In this document: piece after piece, positions 50,901-59,308 of the stretch
Layout of the letters: the number at the start of each line of letters is the position of its first letter
Numbering within the stretch: position 1 is the first letter of the stretch
DNA from: Salipaludibacillus aurantiacus
Lineage (GTDB): Bacteria; Bacillota; Bacilli; Bacillales; Salisediminibacteriaceae
Length of the DNA: 64,000 nt
Assembly: GCF_900111295.1 (NCBI RefSeq)
Contig: NZ_FOGT01000005.1
Span: 268,636-332,635, forward strand
Direction: 5' to 3'
The notes under the pieces: model-generated
What the model was told of the DNA's origin: nothing
The model's input: the letters and a program-made list of their open reading frames with translations, nothing else
The model's database searches: none
Made by a program: the position numbers and the translations under genes

Positions 50901-52503
50901 TCATGATATTTATTCGATTGAGGATTTAGCAGAATTAATTCACAACCTGAAAAATGCCAACCCGCAGGCGCGGATCAGTGTCAAACTCGTTTCTGCTGTA
51001 GGGGTAGGCACCATTGCAGCCGGGGTAGCAAAAGGCCGGGCAGATCTTGTGTTAATAAGCGGTTATGACGGCGGGACAGGTGCAGCCCCAAGGACGAGTC
51101 TCAAACATACCGGGCTGCCATGGGAAATTGGCTTAGCTGAAACTCATCAAACGCTTCTGCTTAATAAGCTGCGCGACCGCATTGTAGTAGAAAGTGACGG
51201 TAAGATGATGACCGGTAGAGATGTTATTGTTGCTACTTTACTGGGCGCTGAAGAATACGGCTTCTCTACAGCACCATTAGTTGTATTAGGGTGTGTCATG
51301 ATGCGGGTCTGCCATTTGGATACGTGCCCTGTCGGTGTAGCGACACAGAATCCGGAATTGAGGAAAAAATTCCCTGGTAAGGCTGACCATGTTGAAAACT
51401 TTATGTTATTTATCGCCCAGGAAGTTAGAGAACTAATGGCTGAGTTAGGGTTCCGTACCATAAATGAAATGGTTGGACGTACGGATATTCTTGAAACGAA
51501 TGAGGCAATTGATCATTGGAAAGCAAAAGGTGTCGATGTATCCGCTCTCCTTCACCAGCCGCATGTCTCTGGAAATACGACACTTTATGCTTCAAAAGAA
51601 CAGGATCATGGATTGGAAAGTTCACTTGATATGCAGGAACTGGTGCCAATGTGTGGAGATGCCCTTGAAGCAAAAATCCCTGTTAAAGAGACATTATCCA
51701 TTCGGAATATTAATCGTGTAACTGGAACCATCCTCGGCAGTGAAATAACAAAACGTTACGGCTTGGAAGGACTGCCGGAAGATACAATCCGTTTAACTTT
51801 TAAAGGCTCCGCGGGTCAGAGTTTTGGAGCTTTTATACCGAAAGGAATGTCGTTAAAGCTGGTCGGTGATGCAAACGATTATGTAGGAAAAGGGTTATCG
51901 GGCGGCAAAATTATCGTTCGGCCTTCAAGAAAGCGTACATTTAAGCCTGAAGAAAATATAGTAGTTGGAAATGTGTGTTTCTACGGTGCTTCCGGTGGTG
52001 AAGCCTATATAAACGGCATGGCCGGAGAACGTTTCTGTGTCCGGAACAGTGGAGCTAAAGTTCTCGTAGAAGGTGTTGGCGACCATGGCTGTGAGTATAT
52101 GACAGGAGGAAAAGTCATTGTCCTTGGTCCTACCGGGCGAAACTTTGCCGCAGGTATGTCCGGAGGTGTTGCTTATGTTCTCCATGAGTCTGACGAATCG
52201 TCATTTGAATCAAAATGCAACCAGGACTTAGTACATCTGGAGCAGCTGACAGATCAAGATGAAATTGATGAGTTATATAAAACGATTAAGACGCACATTG
52301 AACACACGTATAGTGATAATGCCAAGCGTATTCTAAGAAACTGGGAAGAAATGGTTCCTAAATTTGTGAAAGTTATTCCGAAAGATTACCGTAAGATCCA
52401 GAATCGTATTCAGGAATTATTAAATGAAGGCAATGACCAACATGAAGCTGAAATGCAGGCATTTGAAGAAAGCAAAATTAATGTGGAAGCACTGAAAAAT
52501 TAA
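47905..52503 (+). CDS. gltB: glutamate synthase (NADPH) large subunit
   Basis: A 1532-residue, full-length GOGAT alpha subunit (called gltA in B. subtilis). Domain order: class II glutamine amidotransferase with nucleophile Cys22 (HEACGIG) after a short propeptide, central domain, FMN-binding synthase domain with the 3Fe-4S ligands in [16 protein letters not shown], and a C-terminal beta-helix rich in Gly ([19 protein letters not shown]). It makes glutamate from 2-oxoglutarate and ammonia released from glutamine. ATG 47905 follows AAGGAGGAAC. gltD follows after 19 bases. No gltC-type regulator is adjacent. Confidence 0.97.
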   Translation: MTHPRIPSPQGLYHPENEHEACGIGLIAHIDGTKSHDIVQNAITILCNLEHRGGQSADVSTGDGAGILTQIPHRFFEKQFHKEDLELPPEGEYGIGMVFFPQDHKSRKKSKEVFEKIIKEEGQKILGWRTVPVNDSFVGKDAKKTKPYIRQVVILPSDNIKDQDEFERRLFIIRKRTEIEISKTTATNDFYISSLSTRTVVYKGMLIPEQLDSFYIDLNHPDFKSAMAFVHSRFSTNTFPSWKRSHPNRYTIHNGEFNTIRGNVNWMKAREKMCASEYFSEEDLEKILPVIDKNGSDSSMFDNAFEFLHLSGRSLAHTAMMMVPEPWANDETIHPDKRDFYEYHSTLMEPWDGPAAIAFTDGRQIGACLDRNGLRPARYYVTKDGMIVLGSEVGALDIFSDDVLYKDRLKPGKMLLVDLEEGKIIPDEEIKLQIANEQPYREWLSEHMIRLDELPKQRAVKEINDEEQLLDHQLAFGYTTEELNKIIKPLVTGGKDPVGSMGYDSPLAVLSKQPQLLFNYFKQLFAQVTNPPIDAIREELITQIGTTIGGEGSLVNPAPESCRHIWLDTPILRNDQLETLRNQDMSGFKAATLSTLFDVSGSPGEMEKALDRLFTEADQKVEEGATLLILSDRGVNKDHAAIPSLLAVSGLHHHLIRNGARTKVSLLLETGEAREVHHFASLLGYGVEAVNPYLAFDTINHLINIEEVENQPLDEAVNQYIKAVTDGIIKVLSKMGISTIQSYRGAQIFEAVGITQEVIDKYFTRTASRLGGIGLDIIEKETLMRHETAFGEDRGAQKVLESGDEFQYRENGEDHQYNPETIHLLQYACRTNNYESFKKYSKLLTDEKNNLQSLRGLVKFKKREPVPIEEVESIEEICKRFKTGAMSYGSISEEAHEALAVAMNRIGGRSNTGEGGEKIERFTPDENGDSRRSSIKQVASGRFGVNSHYLVNSDEIQIKIAQGAKPGEGGHLPGKKVYPWIAEVRGSTPGVELISPPPHHDIYSIEDLAELIHNLKNANPQARISVKLVSAVGVGTIAAGVAKGRADLVLISGYDGGTGAAPRTSLKHTGLPWEIGLAETHQTLLLNKLRDRIVVESDGKMMTGRDVIVATLLGAEEYGFSTAPLVVLGCVMMRVCHLDTCPVGVATQNPELRKKFPGKADHVENFMLFIAQEVRELMAELGFRTINEMVGRTDILETNEAIDHWKAKGVDVSALLHQPHVSGNTTLYASKEQDHGLESSLDMQELVPMCGDALEAKIPVKETLSIRNINRVTGTILGSEITKRYGLEGLPEDTIRLTFKGSAGQSFGAFIPKGMSLKLVGDANDYVGKGLSGGKIIVRPSRKRTFKPEENIVVGNVCFYGASGGEAYINGMAGERFCVRNSGAKVLVEGVGDHGCEYMTGGKVIVLGPTGRNFAAGMSGGVAYVLHESDESSFESKCNQDLVHLEQLTDQDEIDELYKTIKTHIEHTYSDNAKRILRNWEEMVPKFVKVIPKDYRKIQNRIQELLNEGNDQHEAEMQAFEESKINVEALKN

Positions 52504-52522
52504 AAAAGGGAGGGTATCTGCT

Positions 52523-54010
52523 ATGGGAAAAACGACTGGTTTTATGGAATATGATCGTCAGTCACAACACGAAAGAAACCCTTCTGAAAGAACGAAGGAT
52601 TGGGAGGATTATACAGAGCCTTTATCAGAAGAGGAACTGAAAAAACAAGGGGCACGCTGCATGGATTGCGGCGTCCCTACTTGCCATACCGGAATGGAAA
52701 TCGAAGGGGCTACCACAGGCTGTCCTGTCTACCACCTGATCCCCGAATGGAATGACCTTGTTTACCGGGGAAAATGGAAAGAAGCCTTGAAGAAAGAACA
52801 TGAGAAGAATAACTTCCCTGAATTTACGGGCATGGCTTGCCCGGCTCCTTGCGAAGGAGCCTGTGTATTAGGTATTAATGAACCGCCTGTTGCTATACGA
52901 ACGGTGGAAAGGTCTATTATAGAAAAAGGATTTGAAGAAGGCTGGGTCGTACCTGACCCTCCTGAAAAACGAACAGGAAAGAAAGTAGCGGTTGTGGGTT
53001 CCGGACCCGCAGGGCTTGCAGCGGCGGACCAGCTGAACAAAGCAGGACACTCGGTAACTGTGTATGAGCGGCATGACCGAATTGGCGGACTGCTCACTTA
53101 CGGAATTCCTGAAATGAAACTCCCATACAGTGTAGTTGAACGACGCGTCAATATTTTGAAAGAAGAAGGAATAGAGTTTGTAACAAACACTGAAGTGGGT
53201 AAAGATTTGCCTTCGTCTGAGTTGGAAAACAGTTTTGACGCCGCCATCCTTTGCGGAGGGGCGACCGTTCACCGTAATATTCCTGCAGATGGAAGAGAAC
53301 TGAAAGGGATTCATTATGCAATGGATTTTCTTCATTCAAATACGAAAAGCCTTCTTGATTCAAATCATGAAGACGGAAACTACATTTCGGCTGAAGGCAA
53401 AGATGTCATTGTCATCGGCGGAGGAGATACCGGTACGGACTGTTTATCCACTTCATTGAGACATGGGTGCAAAAGTCTGACTCAATTTGACATCTATACT
53501 AAAAAAGGAGCCGTCCGGGACGAAGTGGCGAATCCTTGGCCCCAATGGCCGGTCATTCATAGGGTGGAATACGGCCAGAAGGAAGCAGAGGCAGTTTTTG
53601 GCAAAGACCCGCGAGCGTATGCTGTTATGACAAAGAAATTTACAGGTGACAAAAATGGACATGTAAAAGAAGTCCATACGATCGATGTGGAAACAACCTT
53701 TGATGAAAACGGCCATAAAATCCGTAAAGAGATTCCTGGAACCGAAAGAGTGTGGCCGGCAGACCTCGTTCTTCTGGCAATTGGTTTTGCAGGACCTGAA
53801 CAGGAAATGGTCCAGGAGCTTGGGGTAGAAACAGAAGACAGAACAACTGTTAAGGCAGAATATAACAAATTCGCCACAAATGTGGACGGCATATTTGCCG
53901 CAGGCGATATGCGCCGCGGCCAGAGTTTAATTGTATGGGCAATAAATGAAGGAAGAGGCGCAGCCCGTGAATGTGATAAATATTTAATGGGGGCGACAAG
54001 ACTGCCGTAA
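52523..54010 (+). CDS. gltD: glutamate synthase (NADPH) small subunit
   Basis: A 495-residue beta subunit (gltB in B. subtilis). N-terminal cysteines for the 4Fe-4S clusters appear in RCMDCGVPTCH and TGCPVYHLIPEWN, with MACPAPCEGACVLG after them. The FAD site is VVGSGPAGLAAADQLNKAGH (about residues 156-175) and the NADPH site IVIGGGDTGTDC. It passes electrons from NADPH to the large subunit. ATG 52523 follows AAAGGGAGGG. Confidence 0.97.
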   Translation: MGKTTGFMEYDRQSQHERNPSERTKDWEDYTEPLSEEELKKQGARCMDCGVPTCHTGMEIEGATTGCPVYHLIPEWNDLVYRGKWKEALKKEHEKNNFPEFTGMACPAPCEGACVLGINEPPVAIRTVERSIIEKGFEEGWVVPDPPEKRTGKKVAVVGSGPAGLAAADQLNKAGHSVTVYERHDRIGGLLTYGIPEMKLPYSVVERRVNILKEEGIEFVTNTEVGKDLPSSELENSFDAAILCGGATVHRNIPADGRELKGIHYAMDFLHSNTKSLLDSNHEDGNYISAEGKDVIVIGGGDTGTDCLSTSLRHGCKSLTQFDIYTKKGAVRDEVANPWPQWPVIHRVEYGQKEAEAVFGKDPRAYAVMTKKFTGDKNGHVKEVHTIDVETTFDENGHKIRKEIPGTERVWPADLVLLAIGFAGPEQEMVQELGVETEDRTTVKAEYNKFATNVDGIFAAGDMRRGQSLIVWAINEGRGAARECDKYLMGATRLP

Positions 54011-54055
54011 GTCAGCCGTTATGAATAGTATAAAACAATAAGGTCATCTATTAAC

Positions 54056-54092
54056 GGGGCTGCCCTGGAAGTCTAACTTTGAGGGCAGCCCC
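54056..54092. terminator. hairpin after gltD, same repeat type as 43440
   Basis: GGGGCTGCCCT (54056-54066) and AGGGCAGCCCC (54082-54092) form a perfect 11-bp stem around GGAAGTCTAACTTTG. The loop shares GTCTAA with the 43440 hairpin. There is no T tract, so it may work as a repeat-derived barrier rather than a classical terminator. Confidence 0.7.
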
Positions 54093-54185
54093 TATGATCG
54101 GTTTATTTGAATAACACATACGGAGATCGTAAGGGGAGCGGAAGAAGGCTCTCCTTATAAAAGAAATTGCAATTTAACCTGTGCT

Positions 54186-54935
54186 TCAGCCAATTAACAG
54201 CATTATTCCTCCTGCCAAGGAAAGGATTAGAATAATCATATTAAACTTCTTCTGAGGAATGAAAGGAAGGAATTTTATCCCGAGATAAGTGCCGGTTAAT
54301 ATAGCAGGGACGAGCCACATGTTTATAATGAGTGTTTGCGTAGTAATGAGGCCTAAGCTCCCGTACATAGGAACTTTAATAAGATTAACCGATAGAAAAA
54401 ACCATGCGCCTGTGCCTATAAACTCTTTTTTGGGAAGTGAAAGAGCAATCAGAAAAATAGACATTACAGGTCCGGCCGCATTTCCGACCATAGTTGTAAA
54501 ACCAGCCAACGTTCCCATAACGGCAATAAACCATATAGAAGCCGGCAGCATGCCGGGCAGAGGAGCACCTTGCTTTTCTTTAAAAAACTGGAGACAGATC
54601 ATTAATACTATAATAATTCCAAGAACGACTTCCACAGGTCTGCTGGAAGTAAAAAAATACAAAAATATAAAGCCGGCTGCGAGTCCTCCGAGCACCCAGG
54701 GAATCAAAGAGAAAAGAGTCTTCCAGTTCACACTCTTCCGGTAATAGATTACAGCAATTATATCTGCTGTGATAAGGAGCGGGAGAACGATGCCTATAGA
54801 TTCCCGGGCGGGAAAGATAGAGGCCATCACTGCAACCACAAGGATTCCCAATGCTGGGAGCCCTGTTTTTGATAGACCAATCAAGACAGCGCTGATCACG
54901 GCCATTATTATATGTATTCCTTCTAATTCAAACAC
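54186..54935 (-). CDS. TauE/SafE family sulfite/sulfonate exporter
   Basis: A 249-residue membrane protein with about eight helices in two repeats. IGLSKTGLPALGILVVAVMA and GTLAGFTTMVGNAAGPVMSI are the paired TauE/SafE motifs. The family moves sulfite, sulfoacetate or other organosulfur anions out of the cell. A sulfite-oxidase-like gene lies 4 kb away, which would fit sulfite handling, though no operon joins them. ATG 54935 is preceded by TGGAGGTGACGT. Confidence 0.85.
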   Translation of the reverse strand: MFELEGIHIIMAVISAVLIGLSKTGLPALGILVVAVMASIFPARESIGIVLPLLITADIIAVIYYRKSVNWKTLFSLIPWVLGGLAAGFIFLYFFTSSRPVEVVLGIIIVLMICLQFFKEKQGAPLPGMLPASIWFIAVMGTLAGFTTMVGNAAGPVMSIFLIALSLPKKEFIGTGAWFFLSVNLIKVPMYGSLGLITTQTLIINMWLVPAILTGTYLGIKFLPFIPQKKFNMIILILSLAGGIMLLIG

Positions 54936-55023
54936 TTACGTCACCTCCATATGAAGATTTAATTATGTATATAACGTTATAGGAGTTTGCATGAATTGAA
55001 AAGAGAACATTACTTTTAAAAAA

Positions 55024-55065
55024 CGAAAAAAAACTGTTTTACAGGCTTCATAGCCTGCAAAACAG
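55024..55065 (-). terminator. terminator after the thiamine-binding protein gene
   Basis: CTGTTTTACAGGCT (55034-55047) pairs with AGCCTGCAAAACAG (55052-55065), one mismatch; the plus-strand A run at 55024-55033 gives the T tail on the minus strand. Confidence 0.85.
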
Positions 55066-55086
55066 CCAAGATTAAGTTTATATCGT

Positions 55087-55386
55087 TTATTTATCGGAAT
55101 TTGATACTCTGTCAACCTGTCTGTCCAGGCTGATCGGTTTGTCAACCCGGTCATCAATTTTGATCGTAGTGACCACACGCTTAGCCTGATTCTCAATTTC
55201 ATTTAAATGAATCACCTGGGCCACATCCATCAGTTTGTCCAGTTCGCCTTCAATAATTGTTGATGTCGGTGTGACTTGATAATTTAAACCGTTTTGCTCA
55301 ATGACTGAGACTGCTTTCTCTACATCACTGTTAAAGCTTTCAGATTCTGTTCCAACAGGAACGACACTTATTTCTAATAATGGCAT
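55087..55386 (-). CDS. MTH1187/YqgV-type thiamine-binding protein (DUF77)
   Basis: A 99-residue ferredoxin-like-fold protein. LLEISVVPVGTES at the start, the YQVTPTSTIIEGELDKLMDV block and RVVTTIKIDDRVDKP match the thiamine-binding DUF77 family (YqgV in B. subtilis). These bind thiamine in the cytoplasm. ATG 55386 follows AAGGAGGC. No thiamine riboswitch is evident in the short upstream region. Confidence 0.85.
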   Translation of the reverse strand: MPLLEISVVPVGTESESFNSDVEKAVSVIEQNGLNYQVTPTSTIIEGELDKLMDVAQVIHLNEIENQAKRVVTTIKIDDRVDKPISLDRQVDRVSNSDK

Positions 55387-55510
55387 GAGTTAAAGCCTCC
55401 TTTAAAACTAAAGTTGTTTTTGTTTGGCATTGCCATGCACTATATTTGAGTGAATAGCTTACATCCATCCTATTTCCAGATTTTGAACACTTTAAACGTT
55501 GTTCTCAGTA

Positions 55511-55798
55511 TTAATACTCCTGGCCTAATTCCTGTAATTTTTTCATTAAGTGAGGGGTTTGCCTCAGGATAAATAAACTGGTTTTGGATGAATGCCTGAA
55601 ACTTCTATTAACAGAGATAAGTTTCTTAGCTATAAGTGACCTGATTGCAGGGGTGATATGCTCTATAACACATATATGATCTTTATTGGATTTTCTAATT
55701 AAAATCCATAACGTCTGTTTTTCATTTTTAGGAAGATTTTTAAGATAGTAAAAAGTCTCCCGCTCATTGACGGGGAGGTCGCCAGCTTCAATTTTCAT
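55511..55798 (-). CDS. small winged-helix-like protein, unknown
   Basis: A 95-residue basic protein. ERETFYYLKNLPKNEKQTLW, the ITPAIRSLIAKKLISVN helix-strand pair and RQTPHLMKKLQEL suggest a compact winged-helix fold, perhaps a DNA-binding protein. No family recognised. ATG 55798 follows AGAGGTGACATG. It diverges from yogA, so it might regulate that gene; this is inference from orientation only. Confidence 0.55.
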   Translation of the reverse strand: MKIEAGDLPVNERETFYYLKNLPKNEKQTLWILIRKSNKDHICVIEHITPAIRSLIAKKLISVNRSFRHSSKTSLFILRQTPHLMKKLQELGQEY

Positions 55799-55903
55799 TA
55801 CATGTCACCTCTGTAATTTTTGAAAGAAATCCTTGTCTTAAGTATAATTGGTTTTACAGAAAAAAAGCACAAAATATCGCCAACAGATTTAAGGAGGCAC
55901 AAT

Positions 55904-56899
55904 ATGAAAGCGTTTGTTCATAAAGGGAAAAAAGGGCTTGAAGGCACTCGATACAGAGATATGGAAGAAACTGAACCAAAGCAAGGAGAAGTGAAAATCA
56001 GTTTAAAAACAGCCGGACTCAACCACAGGGATCTATTCGTACTTGAGAGACATAAGGAATCTGACCCGCCCCTGATTATAGGGTCAGATGGTGCTGGAGT
56101 TGTTGAATCAGTAGGAGACGGTGTGACTCGTGTTTCGCCAGGAGACGAAGTTGTAATTAATCCGAGCCTTGGTTGGATGGACAGGAGTGAGGCTCCCCCT
56201 GAAAATTTCGGTATAGTCGGACTGCCGGGGCATGGGACCTTTGCTGAGAAAATAACTCTTCCTGAGGATAATGTAGAGCTAAAACCGGTACATTTAAAGT
56301 GGGAAGAAGCAGGGGTCTTTTCTTTAGCCGCTCTGACAGCTTACAGAGCACTCTTTACAAGAGCACAGGTTAATCGCGGCGATACTGTTCTGCTTCCGGG
56401 TGTAGGCAGCGGAGCCGTGACGTTTTTACTTCTCTTTGCAAAGGCTGCTGGAGCCAGAGTGATTGTTACCTCACGCTCAGAAGAAAAAAGGAGAAAGGCG
56501 ATTGAACTTGGGGCAGACGAGGCTATTGACAGTGAAGGAGACTGGAATGAAGCGTTAAACGATGAACAAGCCGATATTGTAATAGAAACAGTAGGGGCAG
56601 CTACATTTGACAAGTCTCTTAACCAGTTGCGTAAAGGAGGCACGCTGGTGACTTTTGGTGCTTCTGCGGGCGACGAGATTAAACTGGATCTGAGAAGCTT
56701 CTTTTACGGACAGTATAATATGCTTGGAAGCACGATGGGAAGCAGAGACGAATATCAGGACATGCTGAAATTTATTAGTAAAAATAATATTAAACCGGTA
56801 ATGGATACAAGTTATCCACTAAAGGATACCAGGCATGCTTTAGAGCGCTTGAATGAAGCAAAACAATTAGGAAAGATCGCTTTAATTATAACTAATTAA
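55904..56899 (+). CDS. yogA: YogA-type zinc-independent quinone oxidoreductase (MDR family)
   Basis: A 331-residue medium-chain dehydrogenase/reductase. The catalytic domain begins MKAFVHKGKKGLEGTRY with the LKTAGLNHRDLFVLERH block; the Rossmann motif is VLLPGVGSGAVTFLLLFAKA near residues 163-182. The four-cysteine structural zinc lobe is absent, as in quinone oxidoreductases. The sequence follows B. subtilis YogA (GSDGAGVVESVGDGV, LSALTAYRALFT-like, SFGASSGD-like, GSTMGSRDEYQDML). It should reduce a quinone or enone with NADPH. ATG 55904 follows TAAGGAGGC. Confidence 0.9.
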   Translation: MKAFVHKGKKGLEGTRYRDMEETEPKQGEVKISLKTAGLNHRDLFVLERHKESDPPLIIGSDGAGVVESVGDGVTRVSPGDEVVINPSLGWMDRSEAPPENFGIVGLPGHGTFAEKITLPEDNVELKPVHLKWEEAGVFSLAALTAYRALFTRAQVNRGDTVLLPGVGSGAVTFLLLFAKAAGARVIVTSRSEEKRRKAIELGADEAIDSEGDWNEALNDEQADIVIETVGAATFDKSLNQLRKGGTLVTFGASAGDEIKLDLRSFFYGQYNMLGSTMGSRDEYQDMLKFISKNNIKPVMDTSYPLKDTRHALERLNEAKQLGKIALIITN

Positions 56900-57122
56900 T
56901 CCGGATTTATCTGAGGCTGGGACAGAACTAAAGGCAAGTTTGTAAAAAAGACGAACAATTATATTTTAGACATTTTATAAGATGTGTTACTTTTAGTCTT
57001 ACCAGTTATTCAATAGCCCGAGCTTTTTTAATTGAAGTACAAAAGGCAGCGCCACAGGGGTTAAGGCTGAAGATCTAATTTAAGCGGATATAGAAAGAAT
57101 GCTCTGCTAAATACCTCGAAAT

Positions 57123-57159
57123 GAGCTGCCCTGTCTTTATTGTAAAGACAGGGCAGCTC
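57123..57159. terminator. 17-bp perfect hairpin
   Basis: GAGCTGCCCTGTCTTTA (57123-57139) and its exact complement (57143-57159) with loop TTG. T tracts on either side are weak. It lies 3' of both yogA and the 57168-57548 gene. Confidence 0.8.
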
Positions 57160-57167
57160 TCGTTCAT

Positions 57168-57548
57168 TTAAAAGAAAAAGGGGAAAAATAAAGTTCTTAG
57201 TCCGAAATAAGGGAATCTTCTTCTACGGAACCTTCTGAATCTGCGCGGAATCCCATAACCCAAACCAGGTCCATAACCTGGACCAGGCCCAAAACCGTAT
57301 GGCCCCCCTCCAAATGCTCCTGCCCCAAATTGGCGCGAACCTTCCATATGTCCATCGTCCTCAGGCATCAGTAATGTTACTCCTTCATGGTCTGCATCTT
57401 CAATAATACCTTCGGCTATACTGCCATCCATCATTTGAAGCTGAATAAAATACAAGTGGTATTGCTGGCACATTTCCTGCATATGCTGCTGGTGATGTTC
57501 GCTGTGAGCCTGATCTTCATATCCCATAGGGTGATTAGTGTGCTGCAT
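57168..57548 (-). CDS. Gly/Arg/Phe-rich protein, possibly spore coat
   Basis: A 126-residue protein of two parts. The N-terminal half is His/Gln/Met-rich, then holds a small beta unit MDGSIAEGIIEDADHEGVTL that resembles an Sm-like or coat-associated fold. The C-terminal half is low-complexity: Gly/Pro/Tyr repeats (GPGPGYGPGLGYG), then RRFRRFRRRRFPYF and FPFFF. Such composition is common in insoluble coat proteins. I chose ATG 57548 after AGGAGG with a ten-base spacer; TTG 57557 is too close to the ribosome site. Confidence 0.6.
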   Translation of the reverse strand: MQHTNHPMGYEDQAHSEHHQQHMQEMCQQYHLYFIQLQMMDGSIAEGIIEDADHEGVTLLMPEDDGHMEGSRQFGAGAFGGGPYGFGPGPGYGPGLGYGIPRRFRRFRRRRFPYFGLRTLFFPFFF

Positions 57549-57696
57549 AACTCTCAATCCTCCTTCTCAAGAGCCAATATATGCAATCGCCTAAAAATAG
57601 GTGAGTATCATGTTTCCTGAAGGAATGCTTTGCTCTGTGAATAAATTCATCTCTTCTTACCAGATACTAGTTTAAAAAGGTATGAGGTGATGGAAA

Positions 57697-57912
57697 ATGG
57701 GCTTATTTCAAGCAATATCCAATTGGAATGCTAACAGGCAGGAAAAGCTTTTAAACCAAATGAAGGAGCAAGGCATGTGTCCTGACTGCCATGGGAAAGG
57801 TTTTAATATACCCGTGAGCGAGTTTTATATTTCACCTGATTACTTTGAGTGCGAGGGCTGTGATGGAAGTGGAAGTTATAATGACTGGTACAATAACAAC
57901 ACTTATGTATAA
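57697..57912 (+). CDS. small DnaJ-type zinc-finger protein
   Basis: A 71-residue protein with two C-x-x-C-x-G-x-G units: CPDCHGKG (residues 28-35) and CEGCDGSG (residues 52-59). This is half of a DnaJ cysteine-rich domain and probably binds one zinc ion. The N-terminus is an amphipathic helix (NANRQEKLLNQMKEQG). ATG 57697 follows TGAGGTGATGG. Similar orphan zinc hinges are common in bacilli and unexplained. Confidence 0.7.
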   Translation: MGLFQAISNWNANRQEKLLNQMKEQGMCPDCHGKGFNIPVSEFYISPDYFECEGCDGSGSYNDWYNNNTYV

Positions 57913-58102
57913 TTTAAGGTTCCCTTTATACTGGGGAACTTTTTTTATTAACGTGTCTTTTCGCCACCAGCTGTCTTCATCATAAACAGCTCGCGGGGAT
58001 AGGGAAGAGCCGGTAATTTTCCAATATTATTTTTTGAATAAATTTACTTGCTTGAAATATATTCTAAAGTATTCAGCTGATTCTTTTACAGGAGGAACTT
58101 GT

Positions 58103-59164
58103 ATGCCCTATCGCGTGAACCCTTATTTAATTACCCGAAGCCTTCATCCGGAAAATCAGGAAACTCCTATTCATTTTCTGCGCCAACCTGCCATTCCCGA
58201 AGAGTATTTTTTTAAAAGAAATCATTTTTTTTACCCAGTTCCTGGACAGAACAGCTATCAGTTACAGGTAAAAGGAAAAGTGACCAAGTCAGTTAATTTT
58301 CACTATGATGAGTTACAGCGAATGCCTTCGAGAAAGCTTAAGATGGTTCTGGAATGTGCGGGTAATAAAAGGTCTAAGTTCAAACCGAAGGTATATGGAG
58401 AGCAATGGGAAGATGGGGCAATAAGTCAAGGGGAATGGCAAGGGATTCCTTTAAATACTTTGTTGGCTGTGACTGGAGTTGACCCGGATGTAAGAGAAGT
58501 TGTATTTGAAGGGTATGATACTGGAAGAAGGACAGACATAAATGAAGTTGTGCCCTTTGCCCGAAGCCTTCCGCTACAAAAAGCTTTACATCCTGATACT
58601 CTGATTGCGTACAAATATAATGGTAAACCAATTCCTTTTAAACATGGTTTCCCTTTACGGCTTATTGTTCCAGGTTGGTATGGAATGGCTTCAGTAAAGT
58701 GGCTAAAAACAATTACACTTATTGACGAGACGTTTAAAGGGCCATTCCAAACGATTGATTATGTTTATTACCCGGATGAAAATAGCAGTTTAAAAGCATA
58801 CCCAGTGAGTATTATAAATGTTAATTCTATTATACAGCAACCTTTGGACCGTTCTGTAATTGAGCAGGACGCAGAGCATATTATAGAAGGGATTGCATGG
58901 ACAGGTAAAGGAGATATTAAACAAGTTCAGGTTAGTTTTGATAAAGGGAAGGTGTGGCGTGAAGCAATTCTTACTAATACTTCTTCCACTGCCTATGGGT
59001 GGACCAAGTGGCACATTAACTGGAAACCTCCGGAAATAGGAGAATATACGATTCAGGCTAGAGCTGTCGATTCAGCAGGTCGCCGGCAGCCGGAAAAGGC
59101 GTTGTGGAATAAAAAAGGGTACGGTTTTAACGCGGTTTCCGAAATAAACGTGAAAACAGAATAA
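58103..59164 (+). CDS. sulfite oxidase-like molybdopterin enzyme (YuiH-like)
   Basis: A 353-residue protein with an oxidoreductase molybdopterin domain (residues about 40-220) and a Mo-co dimerisation domain (about 240-350). The molybdenum ligand is Cys85 in LECAGNKR, and the PLRLIVPGWYGMASVKWL block is the classic cofactor-binding segment. No twin-arginine signal, so cytoplasmic. It probably oxidises sulfite or a related sulfoxy compound. ATG 58103 follows ACAGGAGGAACTT. A TauE/SafE exporter lies at 54186. Confidence 0.85.
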   Translation: MPYRVNPYLITRSLHPENQETPIHFLRQPAIPEEYFFKRNHFFYPVPGQNSYQLQVKGKVTKSVNFHYDELQRMPSRKLKMVLECAGNKRSKFKPKVYGEQWEDGAISQGEWQGIPLNTLLAVTGVDPDVREVVFEGYDTGRRTDINEVVPFARSLPLQKALHPDTLIAYKYNGKPIPFKHGFPLRLIVPGWYGMASVKWLKTITLIDETFKGPFQTIDYVYYPDENSSLKAYPVSIINVNSIIQQPLDRSVIEQDAEHIIEGIAWTGKGDIKQVQVSFDKGKVWREAILTNTSSTAYGWTKWHINWKPPEIGEYTIQARAVDSAGRRQPEKALWNKKGYGFNAVSEINVKTE

Positions 59165-59308
59165 CTGCTTTTAAATTTAAGCCTGTGGACACACAGGTTT
59201 TTTATGTCTCCTTTTTAACAGAGTTGAATTTATCATAATTTATTTACAAATACATAGAATAATTCAGTGGACATGTTTTTAAATAAAGGTTATTGGGGGT
59301 TTGCCGGT

